Program-made: the position numbers and the translations under genes | Source: Xanthomonas sp. Leaf148 | GTDB lineage: Bacteria; Pseudomonadota; Gammaproteobacteria; Xanthomonadales; Xanthomonadaceae | NCBI RefSeq assembly: GCF_001423585.1 | Contig: NZ_LMOP01000009.1 | Span: 26,771-90,770, forward strand | Length of the DNA: 64,000 bases | Direction: 5' to 3' | The notes under the pieces: generated by a model | The model's database searches: none | The model's input: only the letters and a program-made list of their open reading frames with translations | Told to the model about the DNA's origin: nothing | Part shown: positions 37,492 through 47,070 of the stretch, in pieces | How positions within the stretch are numbered: position 1 is the stretch's first letter | Layout of the letters: every line of letters starts with the position of its first letter

Positions 37492-37642
37492 GCGCGCGCA
37501 TCGCCCTCGCCCTACCGCGTGCAGGCGTGCCGACAGCCGGTCCGGCGCAGCGCGGTCATCGCAGGCGGCCATCCCGCGACATGCTGCCGCTTGCACGCGC
37601 GGGTGGCTACACTCCAGGGCTGTCTGATATCTGGGGTATGCA

Positions 37643-39292
37643 ATGAAGCGACTTGCCGTGGGACTCTTGGCAATGGCGGTCTCGACCGCAGTGATGGCGC
37701 AGGCGCCGACGTTCGATGGCGCGCGCATCTCGCGCGACGTCAAGGAGCTGGCCTCCGATGCCTACGAAGGCCGCGGCCCGGCCACTGCCGGCGAAGAAAA
37801 AACCATCGCCTACCTGAGCAAGCAATTTGCCGACGCGGGCCTGCAGCCCGGCGGCGATCTCAAAGATGGCAAGCGCCTGTGGACCCAGGCGGTGCCGTTG
37901 CGCCGCGCCGATATCGTCGGTGCACCGACGCTTGCGCTGGCCAATGCCGGCAAGCTGCAGGCGCTGACGCAAGGCAAGGAGATCGCTATCCGCGCTGCGC
38001 TGGATGGTTCGTCCAAGGTCGACATCGCCAACGCGCCGCTGGTGTTCGTCGGCTATGGCGTCAAGGCGCCGGAGCGCGATTGGGACGACTTCAAGGGCGT
38101 GGATCTGAAGGGCAAGATCGCGGTGGTCCTGATCAACGACCCCGACTTCGAAACAGGCAAGGGCGCCTTCGATGGCGCCGGCATGACCTATTACGGCCGC
38201 TGGACCTATAAGTACGAAGAGGGCGCACGGCAGGGCGCGCTCGGCGTGCTGGTGGTGCACGAAACCGCGCCGGCCTCCTATGGCTGGGACACCGTGGCCA
38301 GCTCCAACACCAACACCATGTTCGATGTGGTGCGCGACAACCCGCGCGCCGCGCATCCCACCGTGGAAGGCTGGATCCAGCGCGATCTGGCCACCGCGAT
38401 GTTCAAGCGCGCCGGGCTGGATTTCGATGCGTTGAAGAAGCAGGCGCAGACCCGCGGCTTCAAGCCGGTGGAGCTCAAGGGCCAGGGCCTGAGTGCCAGC
38501 TATCAGGTCAAGTCCGACGTGATCACCTCGCACAACGTGGTGGCACGCCTGGAAGGCAGCAAACGCCCCGACGAGACGCTGATCTACAGCGCGCATTGGG
38601 ACCATATCGGCGTGGGCAAGCCGGACGCGCGTGGTGACACCATCTTCAACGGTGCGCTGGATAACGCCAGCGGCACGGCGGCGTTGCTGGAACTGGCGCG
38701 CGGGTTTGCCAGCGGCCCCAAGCCGGAGCGCTCGGTGGTGTTTCTGGCCGTCACTGCCGAAGAAAAGGGCTTGCTGGGCTCGGAGTTCTACGCCTCCAAA
38801 CCGCTGTATCCGCTGGACACCACGGTGGCGGTGATCAACATGGACGGCATGAACCCGTTCGTGCCTTCGCGCGATTTCGGCATCTATGGCACCGCAAAAC
38901 TCGAGTTGCTCGATCAGCTCAAGACCGTGGCGGCGCAATCCAAGCTACGCTACACGCCCGACCCCAAGCCGCAGGCGGGCTATTTCTTCCGCTCCGATCA
39001 TTTCTCCTTCGCCAAGCGTGGTGTGCCGGCGCTGTCGTATGCGGCCGGGCAGGATTGGGAAGTGGGCGGCATTGCCGCAGGCAAGGCGGCATCGGACGAC
39101 TACACCGCCAAGCGCTATCACCAGCAAGGCGATGAGTGGAAGCCGGATTGGACCTTCGCCGGTGCCGCGCGCGATCTGGGCGTGCTGTACACGCTGGGCC
39201 AGCAGTTGGCCGATTCGCGCCAGTGGCCGAACTGGAGCAGCGACTCGGAATTCCGCGCCACCCGCGATGCCAGCGAGGCCGCGCGCAAGTAA
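37643..39292 (+). CDS. Exported M28 zinc aminopeptidase with PA domain
   Basis: A 549-residue exported peptidase. Signal peptide MKRLAVGLLAMAVSTAVMAQ. A protease-associated (PA) domain inserts at about 100-250, and the M28 catalytic domain follows. Metal ligands and catalytic residues are recognisable: SAHWDHIGVG (His and Asp; about residues 315-320), the bridging Asp in NGALDNASGTAALLELAR, EE in AVTAEEKGLLGSEFYA (catalytic Glu and ligand), and the last His in FFRSDHFSFAKRGVPAL. Together this gives a two-zinc aminopeptidase acting in the periplasm or outside. The match is to the family of the bacterial PA-containing leucyl/glutamyl aminopeptidases. No neighbour suggests a specific substrate. 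Confidence 0.93.
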   Translation: MKRLAVGLLAMAVSTAVMAQAPTFDGARISRDVKELASDAYEGRGPATAGEEKTIAYLSKQFADAGLQPGGDLKDGKRLWTQAVPLRRADIVGAPTLALANAGKLQALTQGKEIAIRAALDGSSKVDIANAPLVFVGYGVKAPERDWDDFKGVDLKGKIAVVLINDPDFETGKGAFDGAGMTYYGRWTYKYEEGARQGALGVLVVHETAPASYGWDTVASSNTNTMFDVVRDNPRAAHPTVEGWIQRDLATAMFKRAGLDFDALKKQAQTRGFKPVELKGQGLSASYQVKSDVITSHNVVARLEGSKRPDETLIYSAHWDHIGVGKPDARGDTIFNGALDNASGTAALLELARGFASGPKPERSVVFLAVTAEEKGLLGSEFYASKPLYPLDTTVAVINMDGMNPFVPSRDFGIYGTAKLELLDQLKTVAAQSKLRYTPDPKPQAGYFFRSDHFSFAKRGVPALSYAAGQDWEVGGIAAGKAASDDYTAKRYHQQGDEWKPDWTFAGAARDLGVLYTLGQQLADSRQWPNWSSDSEFRATRDASEAARK

Positions 39293-40043
39293 GCCATGTT
39301 GACGCGGCAGGGCAGGAGCGTGCGACCAAGCATCGCCGCGCCCATCCTTGCCGCAGTCGCCTTTCACGTGGCACGTAGAAGGCCGTGCGCTGCGGTGAAT
39401 TTGTCGCACGCGATACCTGGTGTGGGGCAGGCCGCAGCGCAGCGCGGGATTGGATACGCCGCATCGCCGCATCGCATTGCGTGTCATGGCTCCAGCGCAA
39501 GCCGCAAGAGCGGCCCAACAACCGCCGCGCCGATGCCCATGCAGCTCAACGCGAGATCGCGCCACGCGGCATGATCTGCGCAGCACGTCGCTTCGATAGT
39601 CCGCGTCATCGCGTTTCCGGCACGCCCGACATCCTGCAACCGGTTGCACTGCTGTGTGCCACGGATGGCACAACGTTTGCATCGATAGCGGTCATTGCGT
39701 GATTTGCAGGCCGTGACAGCACGCGCCCCAGACTGCAATCTGTTGGGGTTGCGTTCGGTCGTTACCGCGTAGTCTGCCGCGCGGTCTTCGTCGGGAGGGG
39801 CGAAGACTGCACGATGGCCTTCGTTTCCTTTAACGGTCGATTCTTTAGGATGAGCCGCGACGTTGCGTCGCCGCCAGGAGAGTTTGTGCATCGGAGTGGT
39901 TTCATAGCTGCCAATACCGCGACCTGGTCGCACGCCGCCGGGCACCTTGCCCGTGCGACGCGCTTTGTACGCTCGCTACGCGTGGCGGGGATGGATCTCC
40001 CGCTGCAGACCGCACTGTCGCACGCGTGCGACGGGCAGCCTTG
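39293..40043. other. Intergenic region with a possible short leader ORF before opgH
   Basis: About 750 bp. No recognised gene. A 76-codon frame (39814-40044) ends in TGATG, overlapping the opgH start, so it could be a leader peptide; its own ribosome binding site is weak. No other signal could be supported. Confidence 0.35.
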
Positions 40044-41981
40044 ATGGACGGCACCGTGACCCTTCCCCCCGCACCAACTGCAATCCCCCCCCTATCCGCC
40101 CTCGACGCCGGCCAGCCCACGCTGCCACCGGAAGCGCCGTTGGCGATGCCCGAACAGAGCTTGCGCGAAGGCAGCCTGCAGGTGCGCCATCAGCGCACCT
40201 CGCCGGTCGGCATCGGCGTGCGCCGTTTCTATTTGATCGGCGGCACCTTCGTCACTACCTCCATCGCGGTGTGGGTGATGCTCAGCGTGCTGTGGCCCGA
40301 CGGCGTCAGCGTGCTGGAAGGCTGCCTGCTTGGCCTGTTCGTGCTGCTGTTCGCGTGGATCGCGATGTCCTTTGCCAGCGCCGTGGCCGGTTTCATCACC
40401 GTGGTGGCGCGCGCCGGGCGCAAGCTCGGCATCGACCCCGAGCAACCGCTGCCCACGCTGCGCTCGCGTACCGCGTTGTTGATGCCCACCTACAACGAAG
40501 ATCCGCGCCGCCTGCTGGCAGGCCTGCAGGCGATCTACGAATCGGTGGCCGAAACCGGCCAGCTGGAGCACTTCGACTTCTTTGTGCTCAGCGACACCAC
40601 CCGCGATCACATCGGGCGTGCCGAAGAACTGGTCTACAACGAGCTGTGCGACCGCGTCGACGGGCATGGCCGCATCTTTTACCGCCGCCGCGCCGACAAT
40701 GCCGCGCGCAAGGCCGGCAATGTGGCCGACTGGGTGCGCCGCTTCGGCGGCAGCTACCCGCAGATGCTGATCCTGGACGCCGACAGTGTCATGACCGGCG
40801 ACACCATCGTGCGGCTGGTCGCCGGCATGGAAAACAACCCGGACGTGGGCCTGATCCAGACTCTGCCCGCCGTGGTCAACGGGCAGACGCTGTTTGCGCG
40901 CATGCAGCAGTTCGGCGGCCGCGTGTATGGGCCGATCATCGCCTTCGGCGTGGCCTGGTGGCATGGCGCCGAAAGCAATTACTGGGGCCATAACGCCATC
41001 ATCCGCACCCAGGCGTTCGCCGATCACGCCGGCCTGCCGTCGTTGCGCGGGCGCAAGCCGTTCGGCGGGCACGTGCTCAGCCACGACTTTGTGGAAGCGG
41101 CGCTGATGCGCCGCGGCGGCTGGGCCATGCACATGGTGCCGTACCTGCAGGGCAGCTACGAAGAAGGCCCGCCCACGCTCACCGACCTGTTGATCCGCGA
41201 CCGCCGCTGGTGCCAGGGCAACCTGCAGCACGCCAAGGTGGTGAGCGCCAAGGGCCTGCACTGGATCAGCCGCATGCACATGCTGATCGGCATCGGCCAT
41301 TACTTCACCGCGCCGATGTGGGGCCTGCTGATGCTGATCGGCATCGGCATTCCGCTGGCCGGCGGCGGCATTGATCTGGCCGGCGACCTGCCGTTCTCGC
41401 CTGCGCGCTACTGGCATGGCAGCAGCCAGGGCAATGCGATCTGGATCTTCATCTGCACCATGTTCGTGCTGCTGGCGCCCAAGCTGCTGGGCTATATCGC
41501 GTTGTTGCTCAACCCGCGCGAGATGAAGGCCTGCGGCGGCGCCATTCGTGCGCTGCTGAGCATCCTGCTGGAAACCGTGCTGGCCGCGCTGATGGCGCCG
41601 GTGGTGATGTACCTGCAGTCGCGCGGCGTGTTCGAAGTGCTGGCCGGCAAGGACTCCGGTTGGGATGCGCAGGTGCGCGACGACGGCAAGCTGTCGTGGC
41701 CGGCGCTGTTGCGCAGCTACGGCGGGCTGACTGTGTTCGGCTTGTTCATGGGCGCGGTGGCGTACACCGTCTCGCCGTCGCTGGCCGCCTGGATGGGGCC
41801 GGTGATCGTGGGCATGGCGGTGTCGATCCCGGTGGTGGCGCTGACCTCGCTGCGTCGCAGCGGCCTGGCGCTGCGCCGTGCCGGTATTTTCTGCATCCCC
41901 GAAGAGCTCGACCCGCCCAAGGTGCTGGTGCGTGCGTCCGAACTGCGCCGCGCCGCCGCGCTGGAACCTTCGCTGATCTGA
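40044..41981 (+). CDS. opgH: Glucans biosynthesis glucosyltransferase OpgH
   Basis: A 645-residue inner-membrane glycosyltransferase (GT2) that makes the beta-1,2 backbone of osmoregulated periplasmic glucans from UDP-glucose. Two N-terminal helices (about 62-110) precede the cytoplasmic catalytic domain, with [24 protein letters not shown], the acid SHDFVEAAL and the RDRRWCQGN motif (QxxRW-like); several helices follow. In Xanthomonas, opgH is also called hrpM or mdoH and is needed for virulence. opgG is not adjacent here, so the pair is split. The start codon is overlapped by a possible leader-ORF stop (TGATG); GTG 40026 is an alternative but the length from 40044 suits the family. Confidence 0.95.
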   Translation: MDGTVTLPPAPTAIPPLSALDAGQPTLPPEAPLAMPEQSLREGSLQVRHQRTSPVGIGVRRFYLIGGTFVTTSIAVWVMLSVLWPDGVSVLEGCLLGLFVLLFAWIAMSFASAVAGFITVVARAGRKLGIDPEQPLPTLRSRTALLMPTYNEDPRRLLAGLQAIYESVAETGQLEHFDFFVLSDTTRDHIGRAEELVYNELCDRVDGHGRIFYRRRADNAARKAGNVADWVRRFGGSYPQMLILDADSVMTGDTIVRLVAGMENNPDVGLIQTLPAVVNGQTLFARMQQFGGRVYGPIIAFGVAWWHGAESNYWGHNAIIRTQAFADHAGLPSLRGRKPFGGHVLSHDFVEAALMRRGGWAMHMVPYLQGSYEEGPPTLTDLLIRDRRWCQGNLQHAKVVSAKGLHWISRMHMLIGIGHYFTAPMWGLLMLIGIGIPLAGGGIDLAGDLPFSPARYWHGSSQGNAIWIFICTMFVLLAPKLLGYIALLLNPREMKACGGAIRALLSILLETVLAALMAPVVMYLQSRGVFEVLAGKDSGWDAQVRDDGKLSWPALLRSYGGLTVFGLFMGAVAYTVSPSLAAWMGPVIVGMAVSIPVVALTSLRRSGLALRRAGIFCIPEELDPPKVLVRASELRRAAALEPSLI

Positions 41982-42224
41982 GCGGCTGGGCCTGCTGGCC
42001 TGATTGGACCCAGCGTGCTGCGCCGATGCTCGCCGGCCACGCTGTGTCGCCGTTACCGGTGCTACGCCGGCAGCGTCTGCATTGACGAAGGGCGCGGCCC
42101 ACACATGGCCACTGCGCGACGGCAAATCGCCGCACGCGCTCCGGGTGACCGGCGCGTTCGAGCCCACGTGATCGGGTCAGGACCGGTGCGCAAGGCATAA
42201 TGCCCGGCCCCCAAGCGGAGCTGG

Positions 42225-42893
42225 ATGATGCTGGAAGTGATCGAACGCGAGACCGGACCCAACCCGCAGTGGACCGTGCTGTGGTTGCACGGCCTGGGGG
42301 CCGACGGCAGCGACTTCGCGCCGATGGTGCCGGAATTGGTGCGCCCGCAGTGGCCGGCGCTGCGCTTCGTGTTCCCGCATGCGCCGATCCGCCCGATCAC
42401 CATCAACAATGGCGTGCGCATGCGTGGCTGGTACGACATCGTCGGTATGGATTTCGCCAGCCGTGCCGACAAGGTCGGCATCGCCGAATCGGTCGCCCAG
42501 GTCGAAGCCCTGATCGCCCATGAGCAGGCGCGTGGCACGCCGCCCGAGCGCATTCTGCTGGCGGGGTTCTCGCAAGGCGGCGCAGTGACATTGGCCGTGG
42601 GCCTGCAGCGCAGCGTGCCGCTGGCCGGGTTGATCGCGCTGTCGACCTACCTGCCGGACCCGGCAGCGGCCGCCAGCCAGTTGCAGCCGGCCGCCATCCG
42701 CCAACCGGTGTTCATGGCGCATGGCAGCGCCGACCCGGTGGTGCCGTTCGCTGCCGGCCAGGCCAGCATGCAGGCCCTGCGCGCGCTCGGCTTCGCCCTG
42801 GAATGGCAGACCTACCCGATGGGCCATCAGGTCTGTCTGGAAGAAATCGAAGCGCTGCGCAACTGGATGCAGGCGCGCTTCACCGCCGCCTGA
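42225..42893 (+). CDS. Carboxylesterase/phospholipase family alpha/beta hydrolase
   Basis: A 222-residue enzyme of the carboxylesterase II (acyl-protein thioesterase-like) group. Catalytic triad: Ser in the nucleophile elbow AGFSQGGAV, Asp in MAHGSADPVVP, and His in YPMGHQVCLEE. Oxyanion region HGLGADG and the family block FPHAPIRPITINNGVRMRGWYDI are present. Hydrolyses short-chain esters; the true substrate is unknown. No signal peptide, so cytoplasmic. It ends 4 bp before the start of the algZ-like kinase gene, so the two may share a transcript. Confidence 0.92.
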   Translation: MMLEVIERETGPNPQWTVLWLHGLGADGSDFAPMVPELVRPQWPALRFVFPHAPIRPITINNGVRMRGWYDIVGMDFASRADKVGIAESVAQVEALIAHEQARGTPPERILLAGFSQGGAVTLAVGLQRSVPLAGLIALSTYLPDPAAAASQLQPAAIRQPVFMAHGSADPVVPFAAGQASMQALRALGFALEWQTYPMGHQVCLEEIEALRNWMQARFTAA

Positions 42894-42897
42894 GCCC

Positions 42898-43950
42898 ATG
42901 GCCACCGGCGCCCCGCAGATCACCTGGATGCCGGACCTGTGCCGGCTACCGCGATTGGGCGCCATGCTGGGCTTGGCCGAGCTGGTGGTGCTGGTGGTGA
43001 CCCTGGTGCCCGACGCCGGCGCCGCGCGCAGCCTCACCTTGTCGCGCTTCGTCTCGGCCAGCGGCCTGGCGCTGTGGCTGGCGCTGGCGGTCACCGTGTT
43101 GCTGTGCGTGCTGCGGCCGGGGCTGTCGCGGCTGCCGCCCAAGCTGGGTGGGCTGGCCGCGCTGCTGATCGCCGCGCTGGTGGCGATGCTGGGCGCCGGC
43201 ATCGTGCACGCGCTGTATGCCGTACTGGAGCAGGCCCCGCTCGGCCCATTGGTCGGCTTCTGGCGCTTCACCCTGGGCAGTGCGGCTACGGTGGTGCTGA
43301 TCACCGCGCTGGCGCTGCGCTATTTCTACGTCAGCGACCGCTGGGAAGCGCAGGTGCAGGCCAACGCGCGTGCCGAGGCCGATGCCTTGCAGGCACGCAT
43401 CCGCCCGCACTTTCTGTTCAACAGCATGAATCTGATTGCCAGCCTGCTGCGGCGTGACCCGGTGGTGGCCGAGCAGGCGGTGCTGGATCTGTCGGATCTG
43501 TTTCGCGCCGCGCTCGGCGCCGGCGAAGGCCTGTCCACCCTGCGCGCCGAATGCGAGCTGGCCGAGCGCTATCTGGCCATCGAGTCCTTGCGCCTGGGCG
43601 AGCGCCTGCAGGTGCGCTGGCACCGTCAGGAGCCGTTGCCGTGGGAGCTGCCGATGCCGCGGCTGGTATTGCAGCCGCTGGTCGAAAACGCGGTGCTGCA
43701 CGGGGTCTCGCGGATGCCCGAGGGCGGCACGCTGTATCTGTCGCTGCGTCAGCGCGGCAGCCAGTTGCAGATCCGCATCGTCAACCCGGCCCCGCAACCG
43801 GGAACCCAGCTGCCGTTGCTTGCCGGGGCCGGGCATGCGCAAGCCAGCATCTCGCACCGGCTGGCGTTTCAGTTCGGTGCCGGGGCACGGATGGCGGCCA
43901 GCTGGGCTGAAGGCTACTATGCCTGCGAGATCACATTGCCGCTGCCGTGA
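42898..43950 (+). CDS. algZ: Sensor histidine kinase of the LytS/AlgZ family
   Basis: A 350-residue membrane kinase. Three or four membrane helices in the first 150 residues (LAELVVLVVTLVPD; LALWLALAVTVLLCVL; LIAALVAMLGAGIVHAL) precede a His-kinase core. The H-box is IRPHFLFNSMNLIASLLRRDP, whose His would be phosphorylated, and the ATP N-box is PLVENAVLHGVSRMPEGG. This is the LytS/FimS class that pairs with LytTR regulators; AlgZ is the Pseudomonas counterpart. Start ATG 42898 lies four bases past the esterase stop. The adjacent LytTR regulator is its obvious partner. Confidence 0.9.
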   Translation: MATGAPQITWMPDLCRLPRLGAMLGLAELVVLVVTLVPDAGAARSLTLSRFVSASGLALWLALAVTVLLCVLRPGLSRLPPKLGGLAALLIAALVAMLGAGIVHALYAVLEQAPLGPLVGFWRFTLGSAATVVLITALALRYFYVSDRWEAQVQANARAEADALQARIRPHFLFNSMNLIASLLRRDPVVAEQAVLDLSDLFRAALGAGEGLSTLRAECELAERYLAIESLRLGERLQVRWHRQEPLPWELPMPRLVLQPLVENAVLHGVSRMPEGGTLYLSLRQRGSQLQIRIVNPAPQPGTQLPLLAGAGHAQASISHRLAFQFGAGARMAASWAEGYYACEITLPLP

Positions 43951-43980
43951 CGGGGAGTTACTGCAGCGAGGGGGATGTCC

Positions 43981-44718
43981 ATGACGGCCACGCAAGTGCG
44001 GGTGCTGATCGCTGATGACGAGCCACTGGCGCGCGAGCGCCTGCGCATGCTGCTGGGCGAGCATCCGCAGGTCGAGGTGATCGGCGAGGCCGAAAACGGC
44101 CAGCAGGTGCTGCAGCAGTGCGAACACCTGCACCCGGATCTGGTGTTGCTGGATATCGCCATGCCCGGCGTCGACGGCCTGGAAACCGCGCGGCTGCTAC
44201 GCCAGAGCCAGCCGCCACCGGCGGTGGTGTTCTGCACCGCCTACGACCAGCATGCCTTGTCCGCCTTCGACGCCGCCGCGCTGGATTACCTGATGAAACC
44301 GGTGCGCCCGGAACGCCTGGCCGCCGCCTTGGAAAAAGTGGCCACGTTCCTGGCCGGGCGCGCACCCGGCGCCGCACCGCGGCCATTGCGCACCCATCTG
44401 TGCGCGCGCCTGCGTGGCAGTCTGCGGCTGATCGCCATCGGCGATATCCGCTATCTGCAGGCCGAAGAGAAATACGTCATCGTCCACCACACCCGTGGCG
44501 AGGACTTGATCGAAGAGTCGCTGAAATCGCTGGAAGACGAATTCGCCGACCGCCTGGTGCGCATCCATCGCAATTGCCTGGTCGCCCGCGACGAGCTGGT
44601 GGAGCTGCGCCGCAGCGGCGATGGACAGGTGCACGCCGTGCTGCGCAACGTGCCGCAGACCCTGGAAGTGAGCCGGCGTTGCGTGGCCAGCCTGCGCGAT
44701 CAACTGCGTCATGTATGA
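43981..44718 (+). CDS. algR: LytTR response regulator AlgR
   Basis: A 245-residue response regulator. The receiver domain (about 5-120) has VLIADDEPLARERLRMLL, the phosphoacceptor Asp in VLLDIAMPGVDGLE and Lys in DYLMKPVRPE. The C-terminal LytTR DNA-binding domain (about 135-240) contains IRYLQAEEKYVIVHHTRGEDL and VRIHRNCLVARD. It binds DNA as a phosphorylated dimer in related species and regulates exopolysaccharide and type IV pili in Pseudomonas; its regulon here is unknown. ATG 43981 has GAGGGG six bases upstream; ATG 43975 sits right behind the same sequence and is poorly spaced, so 43981 was preferred. Followed directly by hemC, as in other gammaproteobacteria. Confidence 0.9.
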   Translation: MTATQVRVLIADDEPLARERLRMLLGEHPQVEVIGEAENGQQVLQQCEHLHPDLVLLDIAMPGVDGLETARLLRQSQPPPAVVFCTAYDQHALSAFDAAALDYLMKPVRPERLAAALEKVATFLAGRAPGAAPRPLRTHLCARLRGSLRLIAIGDIRYLQAEEKYVIVHHTRGEDLIEESLKSLEDEFADRLVRIHRNCLVARDELVELRRSGDGQVHAVLRNVPQTLEVSRRCVASLRDQLRHV

Positions 44719-44748
44719 GTTACCGGTCCGGTCCGCGATAATGGCCGG

Positions 44749-45663
44749 ATGACCACGCTCCGCATCGCTACCCGTAAGAGCCCGCTCGCCCTTTGGCAGA
44801 GCGAACACGTCGCCGCCGCGCTGCGCCAGCACCATCCCGGACTGGAGGTCGTGCTGGTGCCGATGAGCACTCGCGGCGACGAAGTGCTGGACCGCTCGCT
44901 GGCGGCAATCGGCGGCAAGGGCCTGTTTCTGAAGGAACTGGAGCTGGCCATGCTGCGCGGCGAGGCCGATTGCGCGGTGCATTCGCTCAAGGACGTGCCG
45001 ATGGAACTGGACGATCCGTTCGTGCTGCCGGCGATCCTGGGCCGCGGCGACCCGGCCGATGCGCTGGTGTCCAACCTCTACGCCAGCCTGCAGGCGCTGC
45101 CGCTGGGCGCGCGGGTGGGCACCTCGTCGTTGCGGCGTCAGGCGCAGTTGCGTGCCGCGCGCCCGGATCTGGAACTGATCGACCTGCGCGGCAACGTCAA
45201 CACGCGTCTTGCCAAACTCGACAACGGCGGCTACGACGCCATCGTGCTGGCTTGCGCCGGCCTGCAGCGGCTGGGTTTTGACGCGCGCATCAGTGCGCGG
45301 CTGGACGCGCCGGAGTGGTTGCCGGCACCGGCACAGGGCGCGGTAGCAGTGGAATGCCGTGGCGACGATGCGCGCATCCACGCGTTGCTGGCCGTGCTGG
45401 ATGCGCCCGCCACCCGCGTCTGCGTGGAAGCCGAGCGCGCGATGAATCGCGCGCTGCACGGCAGCTGCCACGTACCGGTGGCCGCGTTCGCCACCTGGGA
45501 AGGCGAGGGGCTGTACCTGCAGGGCATGGTCGGCAGCGCCAGCGATGGACGCCTGATCCATGCCGATGCGCACGGCAGCCCCGACGACACCGAAGAATTA
45601 GGTCGCCGCGTCGCGCAAGGCCTGTTCGACAAGGGCGCCGCACAGCTATTGGCCGAGCTGTAA
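44749..45663 (+). CDS. hemC: Porphobilinogen deaminase (hydroxymethylbilane synthase)
   Basis: A 304-residue enzyme that joins four porphobilinogen units into hydroxymethylbilane in heme synthesis. The Cys that holds the dipyrromethane cofactor is in [15 protein letters not shown] (about residue 242). Other family blocks are [17 protein letters not shown] at the N-terminus, [27 protein letters not shown] and [12 protein letters not shown]. Length is normal. The gene is 30 bp after algR, the usual order in Xanthomonas and Pseudomonas, and probably belongs to the same transcript. Confidence 0.97.
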   Translation: MTTLRIATRKSPLALWQSEHVAAALRQHHPGLEVVLVPMSTRGDEVLDRSLAAIGGKGLFLKELELAMLRGEADCAVHSLKDVPMELDDPFVLPAILGRGDPADALVSNLYASLQALPLGARVGTSSLRRQAQLRAARPDLELIDLRGNVNTRLAKLDNGGYDAIVLACAGLQRLGFDARISARLDAPEWLPAPAQGAVAVECRGDDARIHALLAVLDAPATRVCVEAERAMNRALHGSCHVPVAAFATWEGEGLYLQGMVGSASDGRLIHADAHGSPDDTEELGRRVAQGLFDKGAAQLLAEL

Positions 45664-45697
45664 CGCCGACCCGCCGCCGCGCCTCCGCCGCCGCACC

Positions 45698-45950
45698 GTA
45701 GGAGCGGCCCAGGCCGCGAGGGCATTACCGGGAAAGCCCCGTCGCGGCCAGGTCCGCTCCTACGAGAGCGCAATTGCGTAGTTGCCGGCAGCCGCTCCCC
45801 TCACTGTAGGAGCGGCCCAGGCCGCGAGGGCGTTACCGAGGAAGCCCCGTCGCGGCCAGGTCCGCTCCTACAAGCGCGCAATTGCGTAATCGCCGGCAGC
45901 CGCCGCCTCACTGTAGGAGCGGCCCAGGCCGCGAGGGCATTACCGATAAC
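45698..45950. repeat. Three tandem GTAGGAGCG palindromic repeats
   Basis: Two full 66-bp palindromes (45698-45763 and 45806-45871) and a third left half (from 45913). Spacing is 107-108 bp. Arms GTAGGAGCGGCCC and GCTCCTAC are separated by a variable TTACC centre. Fills the gap after hemC. Confidence 0.88.
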
Positions 45951-45991
45951 CCGCCTCCGCTATCAAACCCGCCCCACAACCGCCCAATCGC

Positions 45992-46792
45992 TTACTTGAA
46001 CGTGTAAACCAGGTTCACCGTGGTCAGCGTGTCGGTCTTCTTGTCGCCGTCGCTGACGTCGCTGTTGTGACGCATCTGCCAGGCGGCCTTCAACGCGAAG
46101 TGCGAGTTCATGCTCACCTGCACGCCGAAATCGTTCTGCGCGTAGGTGTTGTATTCGCCCGATTCCACCAGCAGCGTGTTGATCAGATCGGTGTTGTCGG
46201 TGACGGTGTACTTGAGGTCGAACAGGCCGCGCCCGATCAGGCCGGTCTCGTTGCGGTCTTCGTCGCTGTTATGCGCGCGGCGGATACCCGGGCCGACCTG
46301 CGCGTCCAGATAGAACCGGTCGGCGTTGATCAGGCGCGTGCCGTAACCGATACCGAAGGTGGCCAGCCGATCGTAGGTGGCGAAGTCGTCGTGCTCGTAG
46401 CGGCCGGTGGCGGTGAGCTGGCGGTGCTCGCCCAACTGCAACGCGCTGCCGGCGCTGCCGGTGTAACGCTCGGCGGTGGTCTGGCGCTCGCGTTCGGTAC
46501 TGCCGTCGTCGTTGGTATTGGTGTACTCCGAGCTCGAACGCAGCGCGGTGGCATCCAGGCTGTGGATCCAGTCGCCGTCGGTGTAGCGCAGGCGCACGCG
46601 ACCATTGAGGCTATCGGTGGTGCTGTTGCCGTGGGCAGCAGCGTAGCCCAGCTCGCCGCTACTGCCGCCCCAAGGGGAGGGCATCAGCGCAGCTGCAGGG
46701 TCCACTGGCGTCGGTGCAACTGCCTGGGCCCAGACGGCAGGCGTGATCAATAACAACGGCAGCAGGGCAGACAACGGGGCACGGCGGGACAT
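45992..46792 (-). CDS. DUF481 outer-membrane barrel protein
   Basis: A 266-residue protein. Signal peptide SALLPLLLITPAVWAQAV. The rest is a sequence of alternating hydrophobic strands typical of an outer-membrane beta-barrel of the DUF481/YdiY family: GELGYAAAHGNSTTDSLNGRVRLRYTDG, HSLDATALRSSSEYTN, LTATGRYEHDDFAT, RFYLDAQVGPGIRR, and a closing strand TTVNLVYTFK ending in a terminal aromatic-hydrophobic pattern (Tyr-Thr-Phe-Lys). Most likely a porin-like or structural barrel of unknown role. It is followed on the other side by a promoter region for the divergent WYL regulator. Confidence 0.85.
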   Translation of the reverse strand: MSRRAPLSALLPLLLITPAVWAQAVAPTPVDPAAALMPSPWGGSSGELGYAAAHGNSTTDSLNGRVRLRYTDGDWIHSLDATALRSSSEYTNTNDDGSTERERQTTAERYTGSAGSALQLGEHRQLTATGRYEHDDFATYDRLATFGIGYGTRLINADRFYLDAQVGPGIRRAHNSDEDRNETGLIGRGLFDLKYTVTDNTDLINTLLVESGEYNTYAQNDFGVQVSMNSHFALKAAWQMRHNSDVSDGDKKTDTLTTVNLVYTFK

Positions 46793-47070
46793 GGGCAGCT
46801 CGCTTGAGGGCAGGGCGGGAGGGTGAAAGCGATTTCATGATAACGGACTGTGCGGCACGTCATAACCAAGTGAATGCCGCGCTTCATTGGCGGTTCCGGC
46901 GCTGGCCCCTGAGTAGTGTGCTGTCGCGTCCGGTCGCGGGCACCGCGCAGGCCTGGCGCGCGGCGTCTTCGCAACCAGCGCAACCCGACCAACGCGGAAG
47001 GGACTTGTTCTGCACGGGAGTGCATAGCGACGCTCACCCCGCGGCACGAAGAACCGGACATAATCGGGGC

